Shown: positions 1 through 6,476, counted from the first letter of the stretch. The stretch: 14,639 nucleotides of DNA from Bacillota bacterium (GCA_012727415.1 JAAYHI010000026.1:1-14639), one strand, 5' to 3'. Numbers and translations are program-made. The notes: generated by a model from the letters alone, not told the origin.

Positions 1-1324
1 CCACCTGGATACCCAGGCCATCCTCTGGCTGGAAGATTACCTCCAAAAGCGCACCGGCGCCTTGCTCCTCATCACCCACGACCGCTGGCTGCTCACCAGG
101 ATTGCCAACCGCATCCTGGAATTGGACAGGGGGGAGCTCTTGGACTGCGCCGGGGGTTACCAGAAATACCTGGAACTAAAAGAAGAGAGAGCGCAAAGAG
201 AGCAGGCTGCTGCTCGCAAACACCGGGCTGCCCTCAAGCGGGAACTTGCCTGGATGCTACAGGGAGCGAAGGCCCGTTCCACTAAGGAAAAGGCCCGGAA
301 AAAGATGTTTCGGGAACTCAACCGCAGGACTTTCACCCCGCAGCAGGGGAAGGTGAAGCTGGACATCCCTGCCCGGCGCCTGGGGAAGAAGGTCATTGAG
401 CTGGCAGGGGTGAGCAAGAGTTTCGGCCAGCGTCCCCTCATAGGTAATTTTTCCTACACCCTGCTGCCCCGGGACCGCATCGGCATCGTAGGCCCCAACG
501 GCAGCGGCAAGTCCACCCTGCTGGACATCTTCGCCGGTCTCACTAAGCCTGACAGCGGGACAGTGGAGCGGGGAGAGACGGTGAAGATCGGCTACTATCG
601 CCAGCAGTCCCAGGAGCTGGAGGAGGACCTGCGGGTCATTCAATATATCGAGGGCATCCGCCTGGCTGTGCTCACCGCCTCCGGCGAGACCATTAGTGCA
701 GCAAAAATGCTGGAACGCTTCCTCTTCGAGGGCTCTGACCAGTGGACCTATATCCGGGATCTGTCCGGGGGAGAGCGCCGCCGCCTGTACCTGCTGGGCA
801 TCCTCATGGAGGAACCCAACATTCTCCTCCTGGACGAACCCACCAATGACCTGGATATTGAAACCCTGACGGTGCTGGAAGACTACCTGGAAGACTTTCC
901 CGGCGCCGTCCTGGCGGTATCCCATGACCGCTGGTTTTTGGATAAAACCATGGACCACCTCTTTTGCCTTGATGGCAAGGGAAATATCAGGCTCTTCACC
1001 GGCAGCTTCAGCGAGTACTTGGCGGAGACAGCGGCAGCAGCCCCGAGAGAGCCAAGGTCAGGAAAAAAAGACTCCCGCAGACCACGGGAGAAGACCAGGC
1101 TCAGCTATAAAGAGCAAAGAGAGTACGAGGAGTTGGAGGCGGCAATAGATGCCCTCCAGCAGGAGCTGAACAGGCTTCAGCAGGAACAGGCCCAGGCCGG
1201 CTCAGACTATGTGCTCCTCAATGAGCTCCATCTGCAGGCCCAGGAGCTGGAGGCAGAACTGGAAGCTAAGATGGAGCGCTGGCTGGAGCTCCAGGAGCTT
1301 AAAGAGGAATATGAAAATGCATAA
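1..1324 (+). CDS. uup: ABC-F family ATPase, Uup type (5' partial)
   Basis: The frame is open from base 2, so the N-terminus and most of the first ABC domain lie outside the window; 440 codons are visible. The visible part begins at the end of the first Walker B/D-loop (HLDTQ) and its switch motif ITHDRW. An inter-domain linker follows with the Uup-like stretch ELAWMLQGAKARSTKEKARK. The second ABC domain is complete: Walker A GPNGSGKST (bases 491-517), signature LSGGE (761-775), Walker B LLLDEPTNDLD (about 824-856) and SHDRW. The last 70 or so residues are a Glu/Leu/Gln-rich coiled coil, matching the C-terminal domain of Uup. There are no membrane segments, as expected for ABC-F proteins, which act on ribosomes rather than as transporters. 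Family assignment is firm. Uup rather than another ABC-F branch is inferred from the linker and coiled coil, and the exact cellular role is not shown here. Confidence 0.9.
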   Translation, partial: HLDTQAILWLEDYLQKRTGALLLITHDRWLLTRIANRILELDRGELLDCAGGYQKYLELKEERAQREQAAARKHRAALKRELAWMLQGAKARSTKEKARKKMFRELNRRTFTPQQGKVKLDIPARRLGKKVIELAGVSKSFGQRPLIGNFSYTLLPRDRIGIVGPNGSGKSTLLDIFAGLTKPDSGTVERGETVKIGYYRQQSQELEEDLRVIQYIEGIRLAVLTASGETISAAKMLERFLFEGSDQWTYIRDLSGGERRRLYLLGILMEEPNILLLDEPTNDLDIETLTVLEDYLEDFPGAVLAVSHDRWFLDKTMDHLFCLDGKGNIRLFTGSFSEYLAETAAAAPREPRSGKKDSRRPREKTRLSYKEQREYEELEAAIDALQQELNRLQQEQAQAGSDYVLLNELHLQAQELEAELEAKMERWLELQELKEEYENA

Positions 1325-1350
1325 GCCCCAGTTGGGTCTTATGCATTTTT
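1314..1350 (+). terminator. Intrinsic terminator of the uup-like gene
   Basis: Two 16-base arms (1314-1329 and 1334-1349) pair with a single mismatch around a 4-base loop (agtt), and the descending arm ends in a run of five T. The left arm covers the stop codon at 1322-1324, so the hairpin starts inside the coding sequence. This separates the ATPase from the AT-rich gene downstream. Confidence 0.85.
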
Positions 1351-1409
1351 GACTATGGCAATACTTTTTACTCAATAGGCCTAAAGGCAATCCCGACACA
1401 AAACCATAA

Positions 1410-1441
1410 TTGACAAATGTTGAGAAAAAGGGCACTATATA
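1410..1441 (+). promoter_or_regulatory. Possible promoter with long spacer for the small membrane protein
   Basis: A perfect -35 hexamer TTGACA (1410-1415) is followed by TATATA (1436-1441) with a 20-base spacer. This is too long for an ordinary sigma-A promoter. Spacers of 19-20 bases are known for promoters remodelled by MerR-family activators, but no clear dyad is seen in the spacer. It may be a weak or regulated promoter, or a chance match in AT-rich DNA. Confidence 0.3.
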
Positions 1442-1468
1442 ACTACATTGTTGCAGGGGGGTATTATC

Positions 1469-1957
1469 ATGGGCAAAAGAATTGGTTTAATAGCTTTATT
1501 ACTATTTGCAGCAGCCATCATAATAATGCAACAGGTTAATCATATACGTCTGGAAAAACTCTTAGAGATTAGCGAATCAATAACCCGAGCAGACAAAATA
1601 GAGATTATTGGCTACCGCAACGAACCGGTGGTAATAAATCAAAAGGAAGACATTGATTGCTTTTTGCGCGTGTTTCTGCCGCTGCTGGGTGTCAATAGTC
1701 AAAAAAAGGTTTACAAAAAATACCTTACGGAAGAATACTTTTCAGTCACTTTTACAATTCCCGATGGCCCGGACAGAACCTTTAAGTTTTTTAAGCTCTC
1801 TGACAAGCTGCAAGAAGATAAGAAACAAAATGACCTCTACACGATACTAATTAACAACCATGATTGTATAGCGGTGATCGAAAATCAATTCTGTCAGGTA
1901 TTTCCGCTGGATACCGATAATAAGGAATTGCTGGATAGTTTTCTGGATTGCCCTTAG
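1469..1957 (+). CDS. Small membrane-anchored protein of unknown function
   Basis: This is a 162-residue protein I do not recognise. The start is set at ATG 1469, which has a strong site AGGGGGG (1455-1461) seven bases upstream; an in-frame ATG at 1448 lies ahead of that site and is less likely. Residues 1-20 form a basic start (GKR) followed by a hydrophobic stretch rich in Ile, Leu and Ala, with no lipobox, so it is probably an uncleaved anchor or signal peptide. The remaining 140 or so residues are soluble, charged and Lys/Asp-rich, and should lie outside the membrane. Base composition is visibly more AT-rich than in all flanking genes, suggesting a different history or a poorly conserved gene. 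It sits between a terminator and a lipoprotein gene 83 bases downstream that has its own promoter. The reading frame is convincing; no function can be given. Confidence 0.75.
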   Translation: MGKRIGLIALLLFAAAIIIMQQVNHIRLEKLLEISESITRADKIEIIGYRNEPVVINQKEDIDCFLRVFLPLLGVNSQKKVYKKYLTEEYFSVTFTIPDGPDRTFKFFKLSDKLQEDKKQNDLYTILINNHDCIAVIENQFCQVFPLDTDNKELLDSFLDCP

Positions 1958-1972
1958 GCTTCCGAAACTTAG

Positions 1973-2001
1973 TTGCAGCGGCAAGAAACAAAGGTTATAC
2001 T
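1973..2001 (+). promoter_or_regulatory. Predicted sigma-A promoter of the lipoprotein gene
   Basis: TTGCAG (1973-1978, three of six consensus bases) and TATACT (1996-2001, five of six) are separated by exactly 17 bases. Transcription would begin near 2008, about 33 bases before the lipoprotein ATG. The -10 is good and the -35 is weak. Confidence 0.5.
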
Positions 2002-2040
2002 GGGATGGAAGCAGGGAGAAGGTTATTATAGGAGGAGATA

Positions 2041-3468
2041 ATGGTGCGAAACCGCGTTGCCTTGCTGTTGGTGTTCTTTCTGGTATTTGTCCTTGTCCTG
2101 CCGGGGTGCAGAGATGGAGAACCTGTAACCCCAGAGCCGGATCCCGAACCAGGACTTGAGCAGGATCCAGAGCCAGGCAATCTCCCGGAAGCCCTTGAGC
2201 TGGAGGGAACAGATATCCGCACGGTGCAGCTTGAGCCAACTGCAAACAATATTCAGGTTAGCTATCAATACATTTCCTACTATCTGCCAGCCAATATAGA
2301 TCTCTTGCTGCTGAAAGATATTTATGGCAAGGACTATACTTTGTCCAAACCTAAAGGTGTGGAGTTGCCGACCATGGAGGGGGCCTGCTGGAGAGGAAGA
2401 AAACTTTATTACCTGTCCAGGCCTGGGGGGCCTGTTAAAGAAACCGGGAAGACTTACTTCTATGAGTATGACACCGGTACTCATGCCGCTGTTGAACACA
2501 AGCTTAATTTTCCTGAATCCTTCAGCCCCGAGACTTTTTATGTAACAAGGGACGGGGAAGTGTACTTTGTGGGTGAAACGGGGGCATACAAGTACTCTCT
2601 CGGCAAGAAAACAATGGCAATGATTGCCGAGGCTGTTTTTGAAGAAAGTATTTTCTCCGGCCCAATCAGCTGGCACCCCCGAGAGCCCTTGCTCTTTTAC
2701 TGCCAGGGGAACCAGCTTATGTGCTTTGATTCTCTGGAGGGGAAGTCACGAGTCGTCTGCCAGGCAAGCGGAGAGATTAAGGAATTGTTCTGGGGAGATT
2801 CCGACCTGCCTGCGCTGTTGGCGGGCAATGTGGAGATCTTGGCCGCTGATGGCACCCTTCAAAGCCGTATTGCCCTTCCTTCGGGGGCGTATTCTCTGAG
2901 CTGGGTTCCCCAGGGGGGTAAGATCAGTTTTCTTACCCGCCCTGACGGAGATGAGCTGCCCCGGTTGACTATTCAGGACGTCAAGACGGGAAAGCGCTGT
3001 CTCTACCGGAGCTGCCACAGCTACCTCTGGACCTGGGACGGGAATATATGGGTCTATGCCGACCAGGAGGGTTTGGTTCTCAGTCGCATTCACTGGGGGG
3101 CTGGTCTGGACACAGTCCCGATCCCCTACTATGTGTCCAGAGAAGAGGATCCCAAATTGCCTCTGGCCTTTGCCCAGGGAGATTTTGAGAAAATTGCCGC
3201 TGAACTTTTCAGGCTGCGCATGGAGGAATACAAGCGCCAGGGCAATATTGCCCAGTACAAGATAAACGGTGTGAGTTTTGATTCAGAAGACTACTGGGGC
3301 TTTCAGGCAATGGTAGAGTATTCCGTCCAGGCCATTGACGGCGACTGGCAGTCCGGCAACGGAGAATTAGGTGAGGACGGCTGGATTTTCAATAAGTTAA
3401 ATTTCATCCGCATATACAGGGACGAAGACCATTACGTCCTGGGGAACAACTGGACCACATCACCATAA
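2041..3468 (+). CDS. Lipoprotein with predicted beta-propeller domain
   Basis: This is a 475-residue exported lipoprotein of unknown function. It starts at ATG 2041, just after GGAGGAG (2031-2037). Residues 1-22 are a signal peptide with a long hydrophobic core ending in the lipobox LPGC, so Cys23 should be lipidated and anchor the protein outside the membrane. Pro at -2 is somewhat unusual for a lipobox. A Pro/Glu/Asp-rich spacer follows (PEPDPEPG at 31-38, DPEPG at 42-46). Residues of roughly 60-350 contain recurring short strands with motifs such as SWHP, FWGD, SWVP, WTWDG and FLTRPDG, suggesting TolB/WD-like propeller blades. From about residue 370 a separate alpha+beta domain begins (AAELFRLRMEEYK to the C-terminal NNWTTSP). 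The domain reading is inference from pattern, not a database match. The gene ends in a terminator shared with rpmE. It may be a sensor or cell-envelope binding protein, but no partner is visible. Confidence 0.85.
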   Translation: MVRNRVALLLVFFLVFVLVLPGCRDGEPVTPEPDPEPGLEQDPEPGNLPEALELEGTDIRTVQLEPTANNIQVSYQYISYYLPANIDLLLLKDIYGKDYTLSKPKGVELPTMEGACWRGRKLYYLSRPGGPVKETGKTYFYEYDTGTHAAVEHKLNFPESFSPETFYVTRDGEVYFVGETGAYKYSLGKKTMAMIAEAVFEESIFSGPISWHPREPLLFYCQGNQLMCFDSLEGKSRVVCQASGEIKELFWGDSDLPALLAGNVEILAADGTLQSRIALPSGAYSLSWVPQGGKISFLTRPDGDELPRLTIQDVKTGKRCLYRSCHSYLWTWDGNIWVYADQEGLVLSRIHWGAGLDTVPIPYYVSREEDPKLPLAFAQGDFEKIAAELFRLRMEEYKRQGNIAQYKINGVSFDSEDYWGFQAMVEYSVQAIDGDWQSGNGELGEDGWIFNKLNFIRIYRDEDHYVLGNNWTTSP

Positions 3469-3483
3469 GCGGCTTATAAAGAA

Positions 3484-3508
3484 AAATACCCGTCACTGAC
3501 GGGTATTT
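3484..3508. terminator. Bidirectional terminator between lipoprotein gene and rpmE
   Basis: This is a perfect inverted repeat of two 12-base arms around one central base, in effect an 11-bp stem with a 3-base loop. On the minus strand it is followed by TTTTTCTTT, a good tail for rpmE. On the plus strand the tail is a shorter TTTATTT, so it can also close the lipoprotein transcript. Its right edge touches the rpmE stop codon (3507-3509). Confidence 0.85.
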
Positions 3509-3707
3509 ATTTGCGATTGTATTTACGGTTAAATTTCTCAACGCGACCGGCTGCGTCCACGATTTTCTGGACACCGGTGAAGAAGGGATGGCAGTTGGAG
3601 CAAATATCCACCCGGATATTCTCCTTGGTAGAACCGGTTTCATACTCAGCGCCGCAGGCGCAAGTAGCAGTAACTTTATAGTACTTGGGATGAATATCTT
3701 TCTTCAT
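3507..3707 (-). CDS. rpmE: 50S ribosomal protein L31, zinc-binding form
   Basis: This 66-residue protein of normal L31 length opens with MKKDIHPKYY, typical of the family. Four cysteines sit at positions 16, 18, 36 and 39 (CAC and CSNC), the zinc-binding Cys4 set of the C+ type; paralogues that replace it under zinc starvation lack these. It binds the large ribosomal subunit near the central protuberance. The start ATG has GGAGGGAGG upstream on the minus strand (about 3714-3722). It is the only leftward gene here, transcribed divergently from rpoN and convergently with the lipoprotein gene. A -35/-10 pair lies about 55 bases upstream of the start. The leader is roughly 48 bases; several bacterial L31 leaders are known to bind L31 as autoregulatory RNAs, but I could not confirm such a structure. 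Confidence 0.97.
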   Translation of the reverse strand: MKKDIHPKYYKVTATCACGAEYETGSTKENIRVDICSNCHPFFTGVQKIVDAAGRVEKFNRKYNRK

Positions 3708-3761
3708 ACTTCTGACCTCCCTCCAAAAGCTGTTGCTCCGTGAAAGTAGCTCACTCAGACA

Positions 3762-3789
3762 TTTTTACATTTATTCTCGCCTTTGTCAA
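3762..3789 (-). promoter_or_regulatory. Predicted sigma-A promoter of rpmE
   Basis: Reading the minus strand, a perfect TTGACA (plus-strand 3784-3789) is followed after 16 bases by TAAAAA (3762-3767), four of six consensus. Shifting one base gives AAAAAT at 17 bases preceded by TGT, an extended -10. Transcription would start near 3755, about 48 bases ahead of the rpmE ATG. Confidence 0.6.
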
Positions 3790-3816
3790 GGGAATGACCT
3801 GGGGAAGAATTATATT

Positions 3817-3827
3817 TTTGTTACAAA
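3817..3827. repeat. Small inverted repeat upstream of the sigma-54 promoter
   Basis: TTTGTTACAAA is a perfect 5-1-5 inverted repeat that ends seven bases before the -24 box of the rpoN promoter. A related tract, TTTGTCA followed by GAATGA, lies about 35 bases upstream (from 3782) and matches the pattern TTTGT, A, GAATGA seen here, so the two may form an imperfect repeated site. This could be a protein-binding site, but it is AT-rich and short, so chance is possible. Confidence 0.3.
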
Positions 3828-3834
3828 GAATGAG

Positions 3835-3850
3835 TGGCACAATTCTTGCA
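3835..3850 (+). promoter_or_regulatory. Sigma-54 (-24/-12) promoter in front of rpoN
   Basis: TGGCAC (3835-3840), five bases, then TTGCA (3846-3850) reproduces the sigma-54 consensus TGGCAC-N5-TTGCw. The invariant GG and GC dinucleotides are exactly 12 bases apart. Transcription should start near 3861, giving a leader of about 49 bases to the rpoN ATG at 3910. The site is intergenic, correctly oriented, and the gene downstream encodes sigma-54 itself. No comparably good sigma-A pair was found between 3790 and 3905. Confidence 0.75.
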
Positions 3851-3909
3851 GGAAATACAAGGGCAGATACAGAATATACTGCATAATAAGGCAGAGAGGA
3901 GATGCAGTG

Positions 3910-5283
3910 ATGAGGCTGGATTATCAGCTGGAGATGCGCCAAACCCACAAGCTTTTAATGACTCCTCAGTTGCAGCAGGCGATAAAATTGCTGCAGCTCC
4001 CTGTTCTTGAATTGAATCTTTATTTGCAGCAAAAAATTTTAGAAAATCCAATGCTGGAGCTCAATGAAGAAGCGGAAAGGGAAGAAGAATCCCTGGAACA
4101 GCATGAGGAAGAAGAGTTTGATTTTGAGTGGGAACAATACCTCCATCAGGGAGACGAGGGATACCGGGGAGAAGATTCCGATAAGGCCAGCTTCGAACAG
4201 TACACAGCGGGTACCTTGACTTTGCACCAGCTCCTGCGCCAGCAGCTGAGTATGATCAGCCTGCCTGCCAGGGTGGAAAGGACTGCCGCTTATATCATCG
4301 ATAACCTCAGCGCCGACGGGTATTTGCGCATATCCACTGCTGAAATCGCCCGCCAGCTGCAGGTGCAAGAAGCGGATGCCCTGGAGGGATTGGCGGTGGT
4401 TCAGACCTTGGACCCGGCAGGTATTGGCGCCCGCAGTCTCCGGGAATGCCTGCTGTTGCAAGTGGACAGACGTAAGGATGCGCCGCCCTTTGCCCGGGAA
4501 ATTATCAGCGACCATCTCGACCTGGTGGCCAAAGGGAGAATCCCCGTCATCGCCGAGGCGCTTCAGGCCGACTATGCTCCTGTCCAGAAAGCAATTGATT
4601 ACATCCGGAGTTTGGAACCCAAGCCGGGGGTGAGTCTCAGCACCGATTCTCCTTCACAATTTATTATGCCCGACGTCACTGTCTTTAAGGTGGCGGGAAA
4701 GTGGGTAATCCTCGTCAATGATTCCTACTCCCACCGCCTGCATCTAAGCCCCAGTTACCAGGCCATGTTGCAGAACGCCGACAGCCCGGGGACGAAAAAA
4801 TTTTTGCGGGATAAATTAAACTCTGCCCTGTGGTTGCTGAAGGCAATTGAGCAGCGGCGAACCACTTTGTACAGAATTACCGAATTTATTTTGGAGTACC
4901 AGGAATCCTTTTTCAGCAAGGGTGTAAAGCACCTGCGTCCCATGCGCCTGCTGGATGTGGCCCAGGCTTTGGATATCCACGAGTCTACCGTCAGTCGAGC
5001 CACCAATGGCAAGTACCTGCAGACACCCCGGGGCATCTATGCTTTTAAGTATTTTTTCGCGGCAAATCTGGACACCATCGATGGAGTGGGGGTGGCCAGT
5101 ACGGGGGTCAAAGAGGTGTTGGAAGAGGTGGTGGCCACCGAGGATAAGGGCAATCCCCTTACCGACCAGGAATTAGCCTTGATCCTGCAGAGGCGGGGTG
5201 TGAAGATTTCCCGGCGGACTGTAGCCAAGTATCGGGAACAGTTGGGCATACCCAGTTCCAATTTGCGCAGGCGCTGGCAATGA
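3910..5283 (+). CDS. rpoN: RNA polymerase sigma-54 factor RpoN
   Basis: This is a 457-residue alternative sigma factor that directs RNA polymerase to -24/-12 promoters and needs an ATP-driven enhancer-binding protein to open DNA. The frame is open 59 codons further upstream, but ATG 3910 is chosen because GGAG (3898-3901) precedes it and the protein then begins MRLDYQLEMRQTHKLLMTPQ, the usual start of region I. Region I (1-50) is Gln/Leu-rich. Region II (about 51-95) is acidic, with EEEE runs. The core-binding region spans roughly 100-300. A helix-turn-helix lies near 345-372 (RLLDVAQALDIHESTVSRAT). The RpoN box is at 434-443 and reads SRRTVAKYRE, with Ser replacing the usual first Ala. Length and order are normal. 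Its own -24/-12 promoter suggests autoregulation. The activator that would drive it is not in this window. Confidence 0.97.
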   Translation: MRLDYQLEMRQTHKLLMTPQLQQAIKLLQLPVLELNLYLQQKILENPMLELNEEAEREEESLEQHEEEEFDFEWEQYLHQGDEGYRGEDSDKASFEQYTAGTLTLHQLLRQQLSMISLPARVERTAAYIIDNLSADGYLRISTAEIARQLQVQEADALEGLAVVQTLDPAGIGARSLRECLLLQVDRRKDAPPFAREIISDHLDLVAKGRIPVIAEALQADYAPVQKAIDYIRSLEPKPGVSLSTDSPSQFIMPDVTVFKVAGKWVILVNDSYSHRLHLSPSYQAMLQNADSPGTKKFLRDKLNSALWLLKAIEQRRTTLYRITEFILEYQESFFSKGVKHLRPMRLLDVAQALDIHESTVSRATNGKYLQTPRGIYAFKYFFAANLDTIDGVGVASTGVKEVLEEVVATEDKGNPLTDQELALILQRRGVKISRRTVAKYREQLGIPSSNLRRRWQ

Positions 5284-5306
5284 AATTGTATCCCTTGCAA
5301 TTGCAC

Positions 5307-5335
5307 TTGTAAATGTCAAGAGGACTTGTTATACT
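5307..5335 (+). promoter_or_regulatory. Promoter of the cggR-glycolytic operon
   Basis: TTGTAA (5307-5312, four of six) and TATACT (5330-5335, five of six) are separated by 17 bases, and TGT immediately before the -10 makes it an extended -10 element. Transcription should begin near 5342. A 10-base palindrome TGCAATTGCA (5296-5305) abuts the -35 and could be a regulator site. The CggR operator lies about 20 bases inside the transcript. Confidence 0.75.
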
Positions 5336-5362
5336 ATGATAGAAGGATTTTTTTACTCACGA

Positions 5363-5398
5363 TGGGACCCTCCCCGACCTGGTGGGACATCTATAGGC
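5363..5398 (+). promoter_or_regulatory. CggR operator: two 20-base direct repeats
   Basis: The sequence reads TGGGAC-N6-CGAC-N4-TGGGAC-N6-AGGC. The Bacillus subtilis CggR operator is CGGGAC-N6-TGTC-N4-CGGGAC-N6-TGTC, so the spacing is identical (20-base period) and five of six bases are kept in each major half-site. The minor half-sites are less well kept. It sits at about +22 to +57 of the leader, downstream of the promoter and just ahead of the cggR ribosome binding site, the place where CggR blocks elongating polymerase in B. subtilis. Confidence 0.8.
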
Positions 5399-5411
5399 CC
5401 GGAGGTGAAGC

Positions 5412-6431
5412 ATGAACATAATAGATATCCTTAAACTGGTGTCCCCGGAGGCAGTTACAAGCCTTAACCGTCGCTATTCCATTTTGCGCGCCGTCGATCA
5501 TCTGGCACCGGTGGGCCGCCGTGTGCTGGCAGATAATTTGCATGTGGGCGAAAGGACTATCCGCACAGAGCTGGATGAATTGAAGCAACTGGATCTGGTT
5601 GAAACCGGCTCCGCCGGCGTCAGCCTTACTCCCCGGGGGCAGGGAGCTCTTGCTGCTATGACTCCCTACATAGTTGAACTTCTGGGCCTGCCCCATCTCG
5701 AGCAACAGGTGTCTGAGCATTTGGGCATTCCCCGGGTAACACTGGTTCCGGGAAACAGTTCTGCCGACCCCCTGGTCAAGAATGAGCTTGGTCGGGCTGC
5801 CGCCAGAGTCCTCGCCCACGAAATCCGGGATGGGGACATCATCGCCATCACCGGCGGCACTACCATGTCTGCCCTTGCAGATTCCATCCGCACCCACCGC
5901 CAGCGGGTGACAGTTGTCCCAGGTAGAGGTGCCCTGGGAGAAAGGGTGGAAATCCAGGCCAATACCATCGCCGCCAAGTTGGCCCAGGCCTTGGGAGGCA
6001 AGTACCGTTTGCTGCACGCCCCGGATAACTTGTCTCGTCAGGCTCTGGACGAAATGCTCCGGGACCCGGGCATTGCGGATGTCCTGGCCCTTATCCGCCG
6101 GAGCACCCTCCTGGTGCATGGAATCGGGGATGCCCTGGAGATGGCTGCCCGGCGGCAGATGCCGCCCGAGGAGATTGCCGCCCTCCACGGGCTCAACGCC
6201 ACTGCCGAGGCTCTGGGCTATTATTTCAACCTCCAGGGGAAGATTGTCTGGCAGGCAAACAGTATTGGATTAGGCATAGATGATTTGGAAAATATAAAGA
6301 CAGTTATTGTTGTCGCCGGGGGGGCAGATAAAGCCCCTGCTATCCGGGCAGTGGCCGCCCATCACAAATGGGATGTCCTGGTCACCGACCAGAGTGCTGC
6401 CGAGGCCATTTTGCACCTGCCGGCAGTGTAA
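5412..6431 (+). CDS. cggR: Central glycolytic genes repressor CggR (SorC/DeoR family)
   Basis: At 339 residues this matches the length of B. subtilis CggR (about 340). Start ATG 5412 follows GGAGGTG (5401-5407). Residues of about 20-75 form a winged helix-turn-helix (GRRVLADNLHVGERTIRTEL). The rest is a phosphosugar-binding SorC-type domain with TGGTTM at 147-152 and VPGRGALGE at 169-177, close to the effector-binding motifs of CggR. In the known system CggR represses its own operon as a tetramer on tandem repeats and is released by fructose-1,6-bisphosphate. The operator found in this leader and gap lying 59 bases downstream make the assignment strong. Effector identity is inferred from the family. 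It is the first gene of the operon, so autoregulation is expected. Confidence 0.95.
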   Translation: MNIIDILKLVSPEAVTSLNRRYSILRAVDHLAPVGRRVLADNLHVGERTIRTELDELKQLDLVETGSAGVSLTPRGQGALAAMTPYIVELLGLPHLEQQVSEHLGIPRVTLVPGNSSADPLVKNELGRAAARVLAHEIRDGDIIAITGGTTMSALADSIRTHRQRVTVVPGRGALGERVEIQANTIAAKLAQALGGKYRLLHAPDNLSRQALDEMLRDPGIADVLALIRRSTLLVHGIGDALEMAARRQMPPEEIAALHGLNATAEALGYYFNLQGKIVWQANSIGLGIDDLENIKTVIVVAGGADKAPAIRAVAAHHKWDVLVTDQSAAEAILHLPAV

Positions 6432-6476
6432 CCTTGTTCCCTTGCCCTGCTTGGGGAAAATATAAATATAAATATT

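Noticed and set aside
257..958. A 233-codon minus-strand open frame opposite the ABC-F gene
   Set aside because: It is the complement of conserved ABC motifs and has low-complexity Gln/Gly-rich translation, so it is a shadow frame.
2026..2676. A 216-codon minus-strand open frame opposite the lipoprotein
   Set aside because: The plus-strand frame has a strong ribosome binding site, signal peptide and lipobox. The minus frame has none of these.
3708..3755. An L31 autoregulatory leader RNA ahead of rpmE
   Set aside because: The leader is about 48 bases and shows only short possible stems. Without a covariance-model search it cannot be supported.
3733..3909. A 59-codon N-terminal extension of rpoN
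   Set aside because: It lacks a ribosome binding site, does not resemble sigma-54, and overlaps the rpmE leader and the -24/-12 promoter. The conserved protein begins at ATG 3910.
5391..6188. A 265-codon minus-strand open frame opposite cggR
   Set aside because: It is antisense to a recognised gene, with no plausible ribosome binding site or family features, and it also covers the CggR operator.
6435..6460. A hairpin between cggR and gap (TTCCC with GGGAA)
   Set aside because: It has only five pairs with a loop of about 12 bases and is not followed by a T-run, so it is too weak to call a terminator or attenuator.
6435..6466. A possible internal promoter before gap
   Set aside because: TTGTTC and TATAAA are 21 bases apart and no alternative pair has acceptable spacing. 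The A/T tract alone is not evidence of a promoter.
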